From assembly GCA_036873135.1 (NCBI GenBank), contig JAPTYO010000014.1:20730952-20794951 (forward strand): a DNA stretch of 64,000 nt, written 5' to 3'. Under the pieces are notes generated by a model, which was not told where the DNA came from, ran no database searches, and saw only the letters and a program-made list of their open reading frames with translations. The DNA is from Clarkia xantiana subsp. parviflora (Eukaryota > Streptophyta > Magnoliopsida > Myrtales > Onagraceae). Each line of letters starts with the position of its first letter. The stretch's first letter is position 1. Positions 22,401-34,970 of this stretch are shown here, in pieces. Position numbers and translations under genes: made by a program.

Positions 22401-23969
22401 ATGCAGGAGCAAGCAACAAGTTCAGTTGCGGCAAGTTCTCTGCCTTCGAGCAGCGAGAGATCTTCCTGCTCAGCTCTTCAGCATGAAGTCAAAGATGGTC
22501 TGCTTCTTTTAGCTTCAAATGATCATTGCTCTTTCTTCTGAATCATGATATATATATAGCACTTGATCTTCTTGGGATTTCAGATATATGATCTGAATGT
22601 GCTTTTTATTTTCCATTTTTCGTCTCATTTCATTTGCATTTATAAAGTAAGCAATTTCGAGAATTTTATACTTTTAAACCCTCATGTTAGTTTAATCATT
22701 AAGGAACAAGTCTTGTGTGAAAATTTTAATGTCAGAGAAGAATCCCGCTGCAAATAATTCTATGTTGGGTTTGGGTTTTGGCAACACAACCATATGAAGA
22801 AATTCATGGACTCAACACTCGAGGGCTGAATTTTTTATTTTTTGAAAAACTGAATGCACAATTTATCGTCTGGCTAAGCTCTGTTATTGATTTGATGAAA
22901 AAGATGAATTTTTGGGGTTATATTTATCAAGAATGGTAGACAAAAAGTACCCTTTTGTCTTTGTCAATATATACTTGAAGGAAAATGACTTGGGAGTGGC
23001 ATTTCTTTCTGATTTCTTTTTATGAGAAAAAGAAAATACTAGTAAGATCAATTAATCACTGAATCTTAACTATTGTTTGGTTACTGAACATGGATTCTTG
23101 TATCGTAGCTCTTGCAAGAAGTTGTATCTGTCTGTCTATATATAATAGGGAAGCTTTAGTAATAAAGTTGACATTTTGATGTTGCTGTTGGTTACTCTGT
23201 TGAGATATTAGGAATGGAGAGTGATGAGGAGATCAGAAGAGTCCCAGAGATGGGTGGTGGTGACCCAGCTGGAACATCAGCTTCTGGTCGAGATGTCACC
23301 GGTTCAGCAGGTCTCGGTCCTGATCGGTCCCAACCTTCTGGACAGGGCCAGAGGAAAAGGGTTAGGAATCCAGCTGATAAGGAGACCAAGAGGTTAAAAA
23401 GGTAAACTTTATAACCTCATACTGTATATCTGCTAATTCAAGCTAAGAATGAATTTCTTGTATTTGTGTGATGTTGAAGAATCATGAATGGTAGGGGCTA
23501 TCAAATGTGCTTGCTTTCATTTGAATACTGCAATTAAGTAGAGATCGAATTCGGTAGTATGTTTTTTTACTTTTTTAAGGAGTTGGGGGGATGATTATTG
23601 GTGTTTATGAACAATTGATTTGGAGTAGATTGTTGAGGAATAGAGTGTCGGCACAACAAGCTCGGGAGAGGAAGAAGGCATACTTGAGTGAATTGGAGGT
23701 GAGGGTGAAGGAATTGGAGAAGAAGAATGCGGAGTTGGAAGAGAGACTTTCCACATTGCAGAATGAGAATCAGATGCTTAGACAAGTATGTAACCTTCAT
23801 CGTTACTCTATTTCATTGCTGCAATAATTTTATATGCCTGGTTGTATGTTGCTGTTTATGATAATAGTAATGCTGAACATTTTGTAATATAACTTTCTCT
23901 TTGCTGCTGCAGATTCTGAAGAACACCACTGCAGGAAAACGAGGAAGCAGCGGGCCGAGTGGTGAATGA
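22401..23969 (+). CDS. HY5: bZIP transcription factor ELONGATED HYPOCOTYL 5
   Basis: Four exons, 22401-22497, 23212-23401, 23629-23785 and 23913-23969, join in frame to 166 residues, close to the Arabidopsis length of 168. The N-terminus [20 protein letters not shown] is diagnostic. [14 protein letters not shown] (about residues 34-47) is the acidic CK2 region and VP motif that binds the COP1 WD40 domain. The basic region ([17 protein letters not shown], with N-x7-R) and a leucine zipper ([20 protein letters not shown]) follow, and the protein ends [18 protein letters not shown]5 is a nuclear activator of photomorphogenesis that binds G-box/ACE sites and is degraded via COP1 in darkness. The first exon holds only the N-terminal 32 residues, as in other plants. 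hAT elements flank the gene on both sides. Confidence 0.97.
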
Positions 23970-24217
23970 TGTTTATAAGAGTGAAATAGAAGATTAGAAG
24001 AACTGATATTTAATTATACACTAGGGATGGGTGAAAGCTTAGGGAATACTCCTTAGAGACTGCTTGCTTCTTTGAGTCGGTTGGAAGAAGCTCTAATGTG
24101 TGTTGGTACCAAAGGCAGATATTATTTTGACAGAATATATGACTATCTTGGTAAATAGAATATTTTACTCTTTTTACATGACTAATACCATTTCATTCCA
24201 GTGACCAGTAGTATTTG

Positions 24218-25087
24218 ATAGGGCTGACCATGGTCTGGTGTAGGACCGATTAGGACCATGTAAGACTATTTGAAAATAGGCCTTCTTTAAATGGTACAGG
24301 ACCAAATAAGGACCATTTAAAATGGTCTTGGTTTTTATGGTCTGGTTTTGGTCCAGACCATTTAGAACTTTTTTTTTTCTTTTTAATATTTATAAACATA
24401 AGGATTCCAAATGATGTTGATATAAATAGAACAACATTTTATAACAAGAATCCGAAAGAATACTGCATTAGTCCATTACGCATCGAATAAACTAAATAAT
24501 TTAGGCCTAGAAAAAATACTCTAACTTCGTCCTGGTTCCAAATCATTATAGATCTAAATCTATATTAAGTCTACTTACGTGGAAACTAAGATCATAGAAT
24601 ACATTTCTGGCAATAAAAATTGCGTATCTATTATATATATATATATATTATATGTTCATTCTTCCTAAAATAAATACAAATATAGAATTTGAAAATGAAA
24701 CTTAATGTACAGTGAAATTCCCTAAAATATATAATCATAAATTAGGATACGACTAATAATTATGCAATAATTTTAACCATTCAAACTATATATATAAAAA
24801 TATATATTATTGTCTAAAGTAAATATATTTCTCATAATGTATATATTTCTCAGAGTTCGAGACGTTCAAAATTTCTTTTTTATAATTATTTTCAGTTTTT
24901 TTTAATAATATAATGGTCTTAATGGTCCTAAATGATCTCAAATGGTCTTTTCGGTCTTGGACCAAAATTAAGACCAGGACCAAATAAGACCAAAATAGGA
25001 AGACCAATGGTCTTGGTCCAAAATGGACTTGGTCTTTTGAACTCGGTCTTGGGCGGTCTTGGTCTTGATTGACTATTGTTCACCTCT
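24218..25087. mobile_element. Non-autonomous hAT element downstream of HY5
   Basis: A perfect 8-bp TSD, AGTATTTG, flanks it (24210-24217 and 25088-25095). The ends ATAGGGCTGACCAT and, inverted, AGAGGTGAACAATA are hAT-like. Both subterminal regions are dense in GGTC/GACC motifs (TGGTCTTGG, AGACCA and variants) in both orientations. The middle is AT-rich and non-coding. It begins about 250 bp after the HY5 stop. Confidence 0.9.
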
Positions 25088-25095
25088 AGTATTTG

Positions 25096-25399
25096 TACAT
25101 TAAGGTTAAGGCTACGTTTCATAAGCTTGGAGAAATAGTATCATTTTCTCATTACTCGAGCGGCTTTTAGTTCTTTCTAAGCAGCCTTTAGTCAAGATAG
25201 AAATATGATCAACACTAGATATGAGAAGAAAACTCTACTCTTATTACTTTCTTATTTTTTGATTTGTTAGTTGATGAATATAAATAAAGAAGAGGCCCTT
25301 TATACACAAATGAGTGGAGCTGCCTATGTAAACTACAATATTAATGTGAGAAAGCTAATATGATAAAAATGTATTCTGATATTAATAACAAATCTAGTC
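25096..25399. other. Short intergenic gap
   Basis: AT-rich; nothing recognised. Confidence 0.5.
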
Positions 25400-25518
25400 A
25401 AATTCGTCGAACCAGAATAGTTGGAAGCTTCTTCCTTTTTGTTGTCAAATATTTTGTGATTGATTCTAGAGCCTTTTCGACAAGTATGTGAACACCCACT
25501 AAACTCAGACGACGCCAT

Positions 25519-25680
25519 TGTCGTGTTCTCGGCGTTGTACTTCTCGACCTTATTCTGAAAATGTCACAAAGCTTCCGGGTTCCCAATTGGCCTCACTCTC
25601 GAATAGTCCCTTCCACTTGATCAAGTATTCACACCTCGACTTCTTGAGTTTCTCTTTGATGATGTGGTCTGAGATGATCC
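25519..25680 (-). pseudogene. Chromodomain remnant, relic A
   Basis: Minus strand encodes CEYLIKWKGLFESEANWEPG, the W..Y-L-KW-G....E-WEP pattern of a chromovirus chromodomain, followed by a frameshift. Such domains steer integration toward marked histones. Confidence 0.7.
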
Positions 25681-26434
25681 AACACACCAACAAGTTTTAT
25701 AGTTTAGAAATGGATATGCCTTTCGAATCAATGGATATGCTAAAAAGTTCGTTTTACCGAGCTTGCACTCCAGTGCATAGTCGAACTCTACGAGAAAGTC
25801 CTACCATCGAGTTTGCTTTGGAGAAAGATTGTTCTGACTCTAGAAGTAGCTCATGGCAACATTGTCCGTCTTCATAACGAATCGCGATCCGAGTAGGTAG
25901 CGTCTCTAACTACGAAGGTAATGTACCACTGCGGTCATCTCATTTTCCTGGACCGTGCAACTTTGGAATGCATTTTTCAACTTCTGACTCTCAAATGCCA
26001 CTGGATGTTCGTCCTGCATAGGAACTCCCCCAATGACATAGTTCGAGACATCGGTGTGCACCTCGAACAGTTTGGCATAAACGAGCAACGAGCACGAGCT
26101 CTTTTGTCATTGCTCACTTCAGCCGCTCAAACGCCTTCTGACACTCCACAAACCAGTCCTAAATTTTTTTCTTCTTGAGCAGCTCCGTGAGTGGCAATGC
26201 AATATTAGAGTAATTCCTCACGAACCTTCGGTTATGGTTCGCAAGGCCCAGGAAGATCTCAGCTCCATGACCATGATTGGTTTGCCACTAGTTAATGCAC
26301 CACACCTTCCCCGGATCCATCCGCACTCGTCCTCCTCCGATGATATGGCCAAGATGAAAGCTCCGTTTGGGAAAATGAACACTTCTCATTCTTCACAGTT
26401 CGTTATCCCGAATGACTTTGAAAACCTGCCTCCA

Positions 26435-27143
26435 CTAATAATATATATGCTCGGCCAATGACCGACTATATATAACAATATCGTCTAGGTATACAACTAC
26501 AAATCGATCAACAAATAGCTGCAATACCTTATCCATTAAAGTACAAAACGACGCTGGTGCATTGGTAAACCCGAATGACATCACCAAAAACTCATATATC
26601 ACATAACATGTCACATAAGACATCTCTGAGACATCCTCAACGTCAATCCAAACTTGATAATACCTCGAACGCAAATCCACTTCGTGAACTACCATGCATT
26701 GCCCAACTGATCAAACAAGTCCACAATGAGTGGGATGGGACACTTTTTCTTCACAATCAACTTGTTTGAGACCCGATAATCGATGCACATGCTGACAGAA
26801 CAATCATGTTTTCTATGAAACATAATTGATGCACCATACGAGGACTTTTATTGTTGAATGTGTCAGCTTCAAGCACCTTCAGCTGCTTCCTCAGTTTCTC
26901 CAACTCCAGAGGTGCTATGTGGTATGATGTCATAGTAGGGTGACGAGCCTCTGGCACTAGCTCGATCCGATGGTCCATCACTCTCTTTGACGGCAACTTC
27001 TGGCTCAGCCGTTTGGGCATGGAATTAAAAAAAGTGTCTAGGAACTCTAACACTTCCTTCGACACATCTTCTTCTGAACTCTCTTTCCACTCCTTCAAGG
27101 CGGTAAGGAATGTAACATCACCTTTCTTCATTCCTCGATTCAC
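26435..27143 (-). pseudogene. Gypsy reverse transcriptase remnant, relic A
   Basis: Blocks in order are PSKRVMDHRIELVPEA (the family H-I-L region), then VVHEVDLRSRYYQVWI, SFGFTNAPASFCTLMD and VVVYLDDIVIYSRSLAEH. YLDD is the polymerase active-site motif and is kept. The blocks are in two frames with stops between them. Confidence 0.85.
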
Positions 27144-27552
27144 CTACATGACCGAAAGTATCTTCGTGTCACGACATCCCTTGCATTTTATCGGCACCAC
27201 ACATTTATATTTCGAATCCAATACACACATGACATTTGCGAATGGTACCAATAGTACAGTAATTCAGTTAAGGAACTCCAACAAAATAACAAAATCATAA
27301 TATAATCAATAGTGCCTCAATCTTCTCCTTGCTAGACCAAGGCCCACCTTCTTCAACCCCTTCTCCCCCTACCTTATTTGTAGCCTAAGTTGCACTCGTA
27401 TCAACAATTGCACTCATGAGTGTGCCCGCGATCTTGACTTCCACGAACATCATACCCTTCTTATCCAAAATTTTGATTGAGACCAACATTTTGATTGCCC
27501 CGAGTACTGCCTCCTCTGATTCCTCCTCCTCTTCTTAGGTTATGGCGGAGAC

Positions 27553-27951
27553 TCACATGTTCAAAGGACAATCATCCTTGTGATTCATGTCGCAAAGGAA
27601 ACACTTCAGGTGCTGACACTCCTCTTTGCTAGAGTCGTCCATTTGAATGCCATTTTTCTTATCTTGTTGCTCCGTTCTCTTAGTACTATGTTCCCCACTA
27701 GTGGATTTGCTCTTCCCTCTGGCATCGATATTGCTCTCTTGCTTGTACTCGACCATAGACCCGCACACTTGTAGAGTTGTCCTGAAGTCCTGTATGTCCC
27801 GCATTTGCAACTCCAGTTTAACCCACGACTTGGAGCCATCCGCAAAGTGATAGAAATCTTTATCCGCGTCTAACTTCAGGATAGAGAGTATGACTTTTTG
27901 AAACTCACGAACGTAGTCCGGCATATCGCCATTTTGCATGAAATGTCGCAT
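27553..27951 (-). pseudogene. Gypsy Gag remnant with zinc knuckle, relic A
   Basis: A 132-codon frame begins near MRHFMQNGDMPDYVREFQK, a retrotransposon Gag segment, has a charged Lys/Glu/Ser linker, and ends CFLCDMNHKDDCPLNM. That is a shortened CCHC knuckle (C-x2-C-x3-H-x3-C instead of C-x2-C-x4-H-x4-C). The frame then stops. Confidence 0.75.
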
Positions 27952-28399
27952 CTTGCTTCAAATTTTATTAACGACGTACTCAATGTAGAATGTCTTGTGG
28001 ACTTCAGCATCTAACTCCTCCAATGTTGTGATAGATTCATCTTCTTCATCATAGTATGTGTTCCACAATTACATAAAGGAATCCTCAACAAGATATGATG
28101 CAACAACACTTACCTTGATGACTTCATTTTTGAATTGCATTAAGTGCAAACATTGCTCCATTTAGTCAAATACGTCGAACCGGAAAAATTAGAAATTTCT
28201 ACCTTATTTGTTGCCATATTTGTACGGATCTTTCCATATGTGGCTGATTCTAGAGAGAGCCTTTTGGACAAAAGTCCGTGACATAAATCTCAGTGAATTC
28301 GATAATCGGACTTTTTAAAATAGATACCAAAAAACAAAATAAAATGCGTCGAATTAATAACCTTAAACAACAAAAGTAGAAAACTTATCATTTTCGTGT

Positions 28400-31300
28400 A
28401 CATACTACATCTTTCGTTGTCATATATGCACGGATCATTTCTATATGTGACTGATTCTAGAGACTTTTTGATAAGTTTGTGAACCCCACCAAACTCGAAG
28501 GGCGCCCTTGTCACGTTCTTGGCGTAGTACTGCTCGATGTTATTTTGGAAATGCCACAAAGCTTCCTCGGGTTCCCAATTGGCCTCACTCTCAGATACTC
28601 CCTTCCACTTGATCAAGTATTCGCACATCGACTTCCTAGGCTTCTCTTCGATGATGTGGTCTGAAATGATCCACTACACCAACAGATTTTCTAGTCTGAA
28701 ATGGATGTGCCTTTCGAATCAATGTATCTACTAAAAGTTCGTCTTACCGAGCTTGTACTCCAGTGCATAGTCGAACTATGCAAGAAAGTCATGTCATCAA
28801 GCTTGCTTTGGAGAAAGCCTATTCTAACTCTGGAAGTAGCTCGTGGCAACACTGTCCGTCTTCATAACGAATCGCGATCTGAGTAGGTAGTGTCTCTACG
28901 TGTGAAGGTAATGTACCACTGCAGTTATCTCATTTTCCTTTACGATGTAACTTTGGAATGCATTTTTCAGCTTCCGGCTCTCAAATGCCACTGGATTTCC
29001 ATCCTACATAAAAATCCCCCAATGAGATAGTTCGAGACATTGGTGTGCACCTCGAACAATTTGGCATAAACGGGCAATGCGAGCACAAGCTCTTCTGTCA
29101 TTGCTCGCTTCAGCCGCTCAAACGCCTTATGACACTCCACAAACCAGTCCCTAAGTTTTGTTCTTCTTGAGCAGCTCTGTGAGTGACACTGCAATATTCG
29201 AGTAATTCCTCATGAACCTTCGGTAATAGTTCGCAAGGTCCAGGAACGATCTTAGCTCCGTGACCCTGATTGGATTGCCACTAGTTAATGCACCGCACCT
29301 TCCTCGGATCCATCCGCACTCATCCTCCAACGATGATGTGGCCAAGTTGGAACCTCCGTTTGGGAAAATGAGCACTTCTCATTCTTCACATAGAGTTCGT
29401 TGTCCCGAATGAATTTGAAGAAAACCTGCCTCCACTAATAATATATGTGCTCGGCCAATGGACGACTATATATAACAATATCGTCTAGGTATACAACCAC
29501 AAATCGATCAACAAATAGCTGCAATACCTTATTCAATAAAGCACAAAACAACGCTGGTGCATTGTTAAACCCGAATGACATCACCAAAAACTAATATATC
29601 CCATAACACATCACATAAGCCGTCTTTGAGACATCCTTCTCGTCAATCCAAACTTGATAATACACCAAACGCAAATCTACTTCGTGAACTACCATGCATT
29701 GCCCAACTGATCGAACAAATCCACAATGAGTGGAATGAGACACGTTTTTCTTCACAATCAACTTTAAAACCCGATAATCGATGCACATGCAGACAGAACA
29801 ATCATGTTTTCTATGATACATAATTGATGCACCATACAAGGACTTTTATTGTTGAATGTGTCAGCTTCAAGCACCTTCATCTGCTTCCTCAATTCTCCAA
29901 CTCCGGAGGTGCTATGTGGTATGATGTCATTGCAGGTTGACGAGCCTCTGGCACTAGCTCGATCTGATGATCCATCTCTCTCTTTGGCTGCAACTTATGG
30001 GGCAGCCGTTTGGGCATGGTATTAAAAAATGTGTCTAGGACCTCTAACACTTCCTTCGACACATCTTCTTCTCCACTCCATTCTCAGTCCTTCGAAATGT
30101 AACATCACCCTTCTTCATTCCTCGATTCAGTTGCATGGCCGAAAGTATCTTCGCGTCACGGCCTCCCTTGCGTTTTACCGTCACCACACATTGGCATTTC
30201 GAATCCAATACACACATGACATTTGCGAATGGTACCAGTAGTGCATTAATTTGATTAAGGAACTCTAACCAAATAATAAAATCATAATATAATCAATAGT
30301 GTCTCAATGTTCTCCTTGCTAGACCAAGGCCCACCTTCTTCAACCCCTTCTCCACCTTCTGCCCCACCTAATCTATAGCCAAAGTTGCATGCACTCGTAT
30401 CAATAATTGCGCTCATGAGTGTGCCTGCGATCTTGACTTCCACGAACACCATACCCTTCTTATCCAACCTTTGATTGAGTCCAACATTTTGATTGCCCCG
30501 AATCTCGCCTCCTCTGATTCCTCCTCTTGCTCTTAGGTTATGGCGGAGAGTCACCTGTTCCCATGACAATCATCATTGTGATTCATGTCGCGTAGGAAAT
30601 AGTTCAGGTGACTCTCCGCCATAACATGGGAAATAGTTCAGGTGACTCTCCGCCATAACCTGTTCCCATGACAATCATCATTGTGATTCATGTTTTCCCA
30701 TGCCATTTCCCTTATCTTGTTGTTGCGGTCTCTTAGGACTATGTTCCCCACTAGTGGCTTTGCCCTTCCCTTTGGCATCGATACTGCTCTCTTGCTTGTT
30801 CTCGACCATAGACTTACACACTTGTAAAGTTGTCCTGAAGTCCCGTATGTCCCGCAAGCATTGGTGCCATCCGCAAAGTGACATAAACCTTTATCCGCGT
30901 CTAACTTCAGGATAAAGAGTATGAGTTTTTGAAACTCACGAATGTAGTCCCTCAGGTCGCCATTTTTCATTAGATGTCACATCTTGCTTCAAGTTTTATT
31001 AACGACATACTCCATTTTTCATGTAGAATGTATTATGGACTTTAGCATTGGACCCCTCCAATGTTGTGATGGATTCTTCTTCTTCATCATAATACGTGTT
31101 CCACAATTACGTAAAGACATCCTCAACAAGATATGATGCAACACTTACCCTAATTGACTTCATTTTTGAATTGCATTAAGCGCAAGCATTGCTTCATTCA
31201 GTCAAATACGTCGAACCAGAAACAATTAGAAACTTATTACTCATTTGTTGCCATAGTTGTTCGGATCTTTCCATATGTGGCTGATTCAAGAGTGAGCCTT
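28400..31300 (-). mobile_element. Ty3/gypsy chromovirus relic B, tandem copy of A
   Basis: Minus-strand modules: Gag about 30970-30640, protease about 30570-30280 (VEVKIAGTLMSAIIDTSA with the D-T-S/G-A active-site strand), reverse transcriptase about 29960-29440, RNase H about 29375-28967, chromodomain about 28660-28480. It is similar to relic A over its full length at an offset rising from about 2,985 to 3,030 bp, and shares the integrase deletion. It carries its own small duplication at 30590-30690. All frames are broken. A poly-A run at 31370-31393 lies beyond its 5' side. Confidence 0.82.
28479..28660 (-). pseudogene. Chromodomain remnant, relic B (better preserved)
   Basis: CEYLIKWKGVSESEANWEPE followed by ALWHFQNNIEQYYAKN gives the full second half of a chromovirus chromodomain, including its C-terminal helix. 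The frame then continues into non-homologous sequence. Confidence 0.75.
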
Positions 31301-31537
31301 TTCAACAAGTCTGTGACATAAAATCTCAGTGAATTCGATAATTGGAGTTTGGAAAATAGATACCGAAAGGAAAAAAAAAAAAAAAAAAAAAAAGGTCGAA
31401 CTAATAACCTTAAACAACAAAAGTTGAAAACTTATCCCTTTCGTGTACCTACATATTAGAATAGTTGGACATATTTATTAATCGTGTTTATTTCAACATA
31501 CACAGTTGTTTAGGTTTATGATTATATTTGTATCAAA

Positions 31538-32045
31538 TAGAACCTATTTAGTGTCTCAGATTTACCTCATGTTTCAGTTTGGTGTCTCAAGATTAAAGTG
31601 TTGATATAGACTGTCCCAGGTTTCATTTTTGTTAAAATTTGGTGTCTCCGCCCATCTTTTCCTCTTTTTTCAACCATTTCCATCAACCGACTCACCCACT
31701 TATAATCCATTACTTTCTACTTTTCACAAAATCGTCAAATTTCACCCAAAATTTGAACATAAAAAAAAAAAGTTTCCAGCAGAGTGATTTCGAGCGACAA
31801 CAAAGTATGATTTACTTGGGCAAATGTGACCAACTTCTTAGGGGATGGTCTCGACAAAGTGACGAGAAAGGAGCATGCTTGGAAGCTCGGATATGACAGT
31901 CGGTTTCGTCAGGATTGACTTCTCTAAAGCAATCACACTGAGACACCAAATTTCAACCAAAATGAAACCTGAGACCCTCAATTTAAACGTCAGTCACCAA
32001 ACTGAAACATAAGGCAAACTTGAAACAGTAAATAGATTCTTTTCC
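31538..32045. mobile_element. Mutator-type MITE with 11-bp flanking repeat
   Basis: Long imperfect terminal inverted repeats: left AGAACCTATTTAGTGTCTCA, right inverted AGAATCTATTTACTGTTTCA, continuing through ATGTTTCAGTTTGGTG and TTTCATTTTTGTTAAAATTT. The sequence TTTGTATCAAA occurs at 31527-31537 and 32046-32056. This is consistent with a 9-bp TSD extended by chance by two bases. It has no real ORF. Confidence 0.8.
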
Positions 32046-32624
32046 TTTGTATCAAACACAGATTTATATAAAAGCGTATTTAAGAGATCCGTTGAGAAAT
32101 TTCCGGCCCTACCCCATCAGTAATAATAGTAGAGTAGATTGGCGATTTGGACATTTATCTAACCAGAGAGGTAGATATAAACTATACATTGATGTAAAAG
32201 AGTTGGTTTGAAAGGGACAACCACCCATCTTCATTCATGGTTCTTACTAGCATCAATTGAACTGAAGCAACAAGGAACACAAACATTGGTCACATAAGGC
32301 CACAACCATGTGACGGCAATTCTTAACATAACATATGTAAATAAGAACAAGTAAAACCTACACGCCATTCCAGATTCATTCTTGAGCTCAAGAAGTCAAG
32401 ATACAGAAATTTCACAATGCCATTATCGCAAGATACGAATCTCAAACTCCGGAATGTAACTTAGAAACACAGATGATACTTGTTACTACCAAGTAGAGTA
32501 GAGTAGATAGTGTAAAATGAATAAGAAAGATGCAGAGTTGTCTAAAACGAAAAGATGAAAACAGAGCCAGTCTCCCGAAATTCGTAAACCCTAATCTCAA
32601 AACCTGTAAAGAATTAGTAAAAGC
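32046..32624. other. Downstream region and 3' UTR of the translocator gene
   Basis: Ordinary intergenic sequence, the right part presumably transcribed as the 3' UTR of the minus-strand gene. Nothing else recognised. Confidence 0.55.
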
Positions 32625-33680
32625 TTAGGCTTGAGAGTCCCTCTTCTCTCCAACACCAACACCATCACCTTCCCTCTGCTCCAACAACTTACCTTCCTCA
32701 TCATCTGCCTGGGTAGTCTTCTTCTGTGCTTCCTTGGCCTTCAAGGCCTGAAGCTTGGAGTGGTTATAGTAAGCAACACCCAGGAATGCAAGTCCATATC
32801 CGAATAGATTAATCGGGGTAACTGTGTCCTTGATCACTGACCACGAGAAGGCAATCAATAGCCAATCTTTCACGACTCCAGCCACATTCATGGTCAAAGC
32901 TGAGGTCTTTCCCACAAGCAAGAACACAGCCAGGTTCAATGCAAAAGCACAGATCGAATTGGTCCCGAAAATGGCAAAATCAATATGGAAGCTCGAGGTG
33001 TCCCTCAAAATCGGGTACTCCACGAAGATCCATGGAATGAACAAGAACACTAAGCAGCATGGTGCAACATAGTAAAGTGAAGTAATCGGGTTCAATTGAA
33101 TGCCTTTGGAAGTCAACAGGATTTGGATCATTACCAATCTGGTAGCCTCGAATGCAACGGCACCGAGCTGAAGGAGGACGCCCCATGTATCGAACTTTGC
33201 CTCGCCGTAAGCAGCGATTGCTACCCCGAACGAGATCGACAGCATGTTCATCATCGTGTCGCCCTTGAAGTTCTCCTTCTTGAACATAACGCCGATTGAG
33301 TAGACGGCGACGGGCATTAGGGCTTTGAGCATCTGGATGAAGGAGACAGAGAGGTAAATGTAGGCGGAATTGGAGAGCCAGAGGGAGAAGGCGTAGAGAG
33401 CGCCGATGGGGACGACGGAGGAGAGGTAGAGCTCCTTGGACATGGTGACGGGCTCGACGACCTTGAAAACCTTGATGAGGGCGACGGCGAGGGTTGCACA
33501 GAAGGACATGTGGATCATGGTGAGGGAGATGGGGAAAGGCCAGTTGTAGAGCTTCTTGTCGAGGATGTACTTGTTGTAGACGATGACGGTGAAGGAAAGG
33601 AAGATCCAGATGGCCACGTAGGTGTAGGAGAGGAGGATCTTCTTCAAGACGCTGTCGCTGAGAGTTCCGCCCTTCCCCAT
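32625..33680 (-). CDS. Probable sugar-phosphate/phosphate translocator (TPT/NST family)
   Basis: One uninterrupted 351-codon frame from an ATG at 33680, beginning [20 protein letters not shown]. About ten hydrophobic helices span residues 15-305, in the layout of the triose-phosphate translocator domain of the drug/metabolite transporter superfamily. Typical motifs are [10 protein letters not shown] (helix 1-2), [11 protein letters not shown] and [15 protein letters not shown]. The tail is hydrophilic and Lys/Glu-rich. There is no transit peptide, so this belongs to the endomembrane (Golgi/ER) KD/KT-type clade, not the plastid translocators; the substrate is not predictable. The intronless structure and length match Arabidopsis At4g32390, At5g25400 and At2g25520 (from memory). 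The 5' leader extends to about 33830. Confidence 0.95.
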   Translation of the reverse strand: MGKGGTLSDSVLKKILLSYTYVAIWIFLSFTVIVYNKYILDKKLYNWPFPISLTMIHMSFCATLAVALIKVFKVVEPVTMSKELYLSSVVPIGALYAFSLWLSNSAYIYLSVSFIQMLKALMPVAVYSIGVMFKKENFKGDTMMNMLSISFGVAIAAYGEAKFDTWGVLLQLGAVAFEATRLVMIQILLTSKGIQLNPITSLYYVAPCCLVFLFIPWIFVEYPILRDTSSFHIDFAIFGTNSICAFALNLAVFLLVGKTSALTMNVAGVVKDWLLIAFSWSVIKDTVTPINLFGYGLAFLGVAYYNHSKLQALKAKEAQKKTTQADDEEGKLLEQREGDGVGVGEKRDSQA

Positions 33681-34606
33681 TGTCGCCGGATCGGAGATGG
33701 ATTGGAGAGACAGACGGCGAGAGGTGTAACCACCGATTGGGCAGAAAAGGTAAGAGAAAGCGAGGAAGAAAGAGTCTGTGAGGCAGAGAAAGTATCGTGA
33801 CTGTGAGTGAGATGAGATCTCAATTTTAGCAAGAAAGAGAAGACGGGAATGGAATGGAAATGTTGGTTAAATTAATTAGTGGGCCTTATCGTTGTTCACA
33901 TTTAAGGTTTTTGTTTGGGCTTTCTGTGGGCCCTTGTTTTTTCGCTTCAGGTCTGTGTTGACCTTGACCAACTTGTATGGGGTGGTGTAAAATTGCAAAT
34001 AATAGGGATTTCAACCAAATTGATTTTTTTTCTAACCGCTCAATACGAATTGGTACTCGAGTTAAATTTTATGACAAACTGGTGTCCAAGCTAATTTGGG
34101 TGTTGCACTGTTAGAAAATTCGTCAAATCTTTCGCACGTAACCATTTTTTTATGAAAGTCAAATTGGTCGCCCAATTAAAATAAAGAATTTGTCATCGTC
34201 TTCATTTAGTCAGAAACGAACTATTTCCTCTTCCCCTTGTCTCGTAACCTTGGCGCTCAGTTACTTCCGTTTATTATTTCCCTCCCTCCCAAGGCCAGAG
34301 CTCTTCCTCTTCCAGGCGGTCAGTAGAGTTTCAGTCATTCCGACGATTTTCGTGTATCACTGACCGAAATCGTGTCTCAACTCACTGGAACTGACTTTTG
34401 TTTGGACCGATCGTCAAAACGAAGGGTTTTCCTTAAATTGGCGAAAATTTCTATCAACAGTGAGCACAGGGCAGGTTGGTGTTCATTTTTTCTTGCTAAT
34501 CTCTGTCTAGCTTGGTGATTTATTGTCAGAATTAAGTCCAATTGCTGGATATTTGGGTGGTTGTGTTATGGGTTTCTTTGACCAAGAGTAATTTCTGTTA
34601 AAAATT

Positions 34607-34970
34607 CTTTTTAGGGGTGTATTGGACTGCATGAATGGGTATGAACTGTTCTAATCGGATGCATATGAAGTTTGGGTTTCGGGTTATGTACTGATTTTCA
34701 AAGAGACGTTAATGCATGCTAGAATCTGAAATTTTAGGTTTAGGTGTAGGACCCAATTGTCTCAAGTACCAATTTGATCATAAAATAGCTTTTTTGAGGT
34801 GTATTTGACTGCATGAATGGGTATGAAATGTTGTAATCAAATGCAAATTGAAGTTTGGGTTTCGGGTTATGTACTGATTTTCAAAGAGACGTTAATGCAT
34901 GCTAGAATCTGAAATTTTAGGTCTAGGTGTAGGAACCAATTGTGCAGGTACCAATTTGGCCATAAAATAA
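34607..34970 (+). repeat. 182-bp direct tandem duplication
   Basis: The segment GTATTGGACTGCATGAATGG at about 34619 recurs as GTATTTGACTGCATGAATGG at 34801, and the following ~160 bases repeat at about 93% by eye, including AAGAGACGTTAATGCATGCT. Confidence 0.88.

Larger units (their letters stand above)
25400..28280 (-). mobile_element. Ty3/gypsy chromovirus relic A (integrase-less)
   Basis: Minus-strand order: Gag about 27950-27550, protease region about 27480-27360, reverse transcriptase about 27140-26435, RNase H about 26260-25906, chromodomain about 25680-25520. No integrase core lies between RNase H and the chromodomain, although those abut in under 250 bp. Every module is broken by stops or frameshifts. 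LTRs were not recognised. The whole unit recurs about 3.0 kb to the right with the same missing integrase. Confidence 0.82.

Noticed and set aside
24218..25087. Regulatory array of GGTC motifs for HY5
   Set aside because: The motifs are subterminal repeats of a hAT element with an exact 8-bp TSD.
33510..33800. 96-codon plus-strand frame rich in Asp/Glu/Val
   Set aside because: Antisense to the translocator 5' end and leader.
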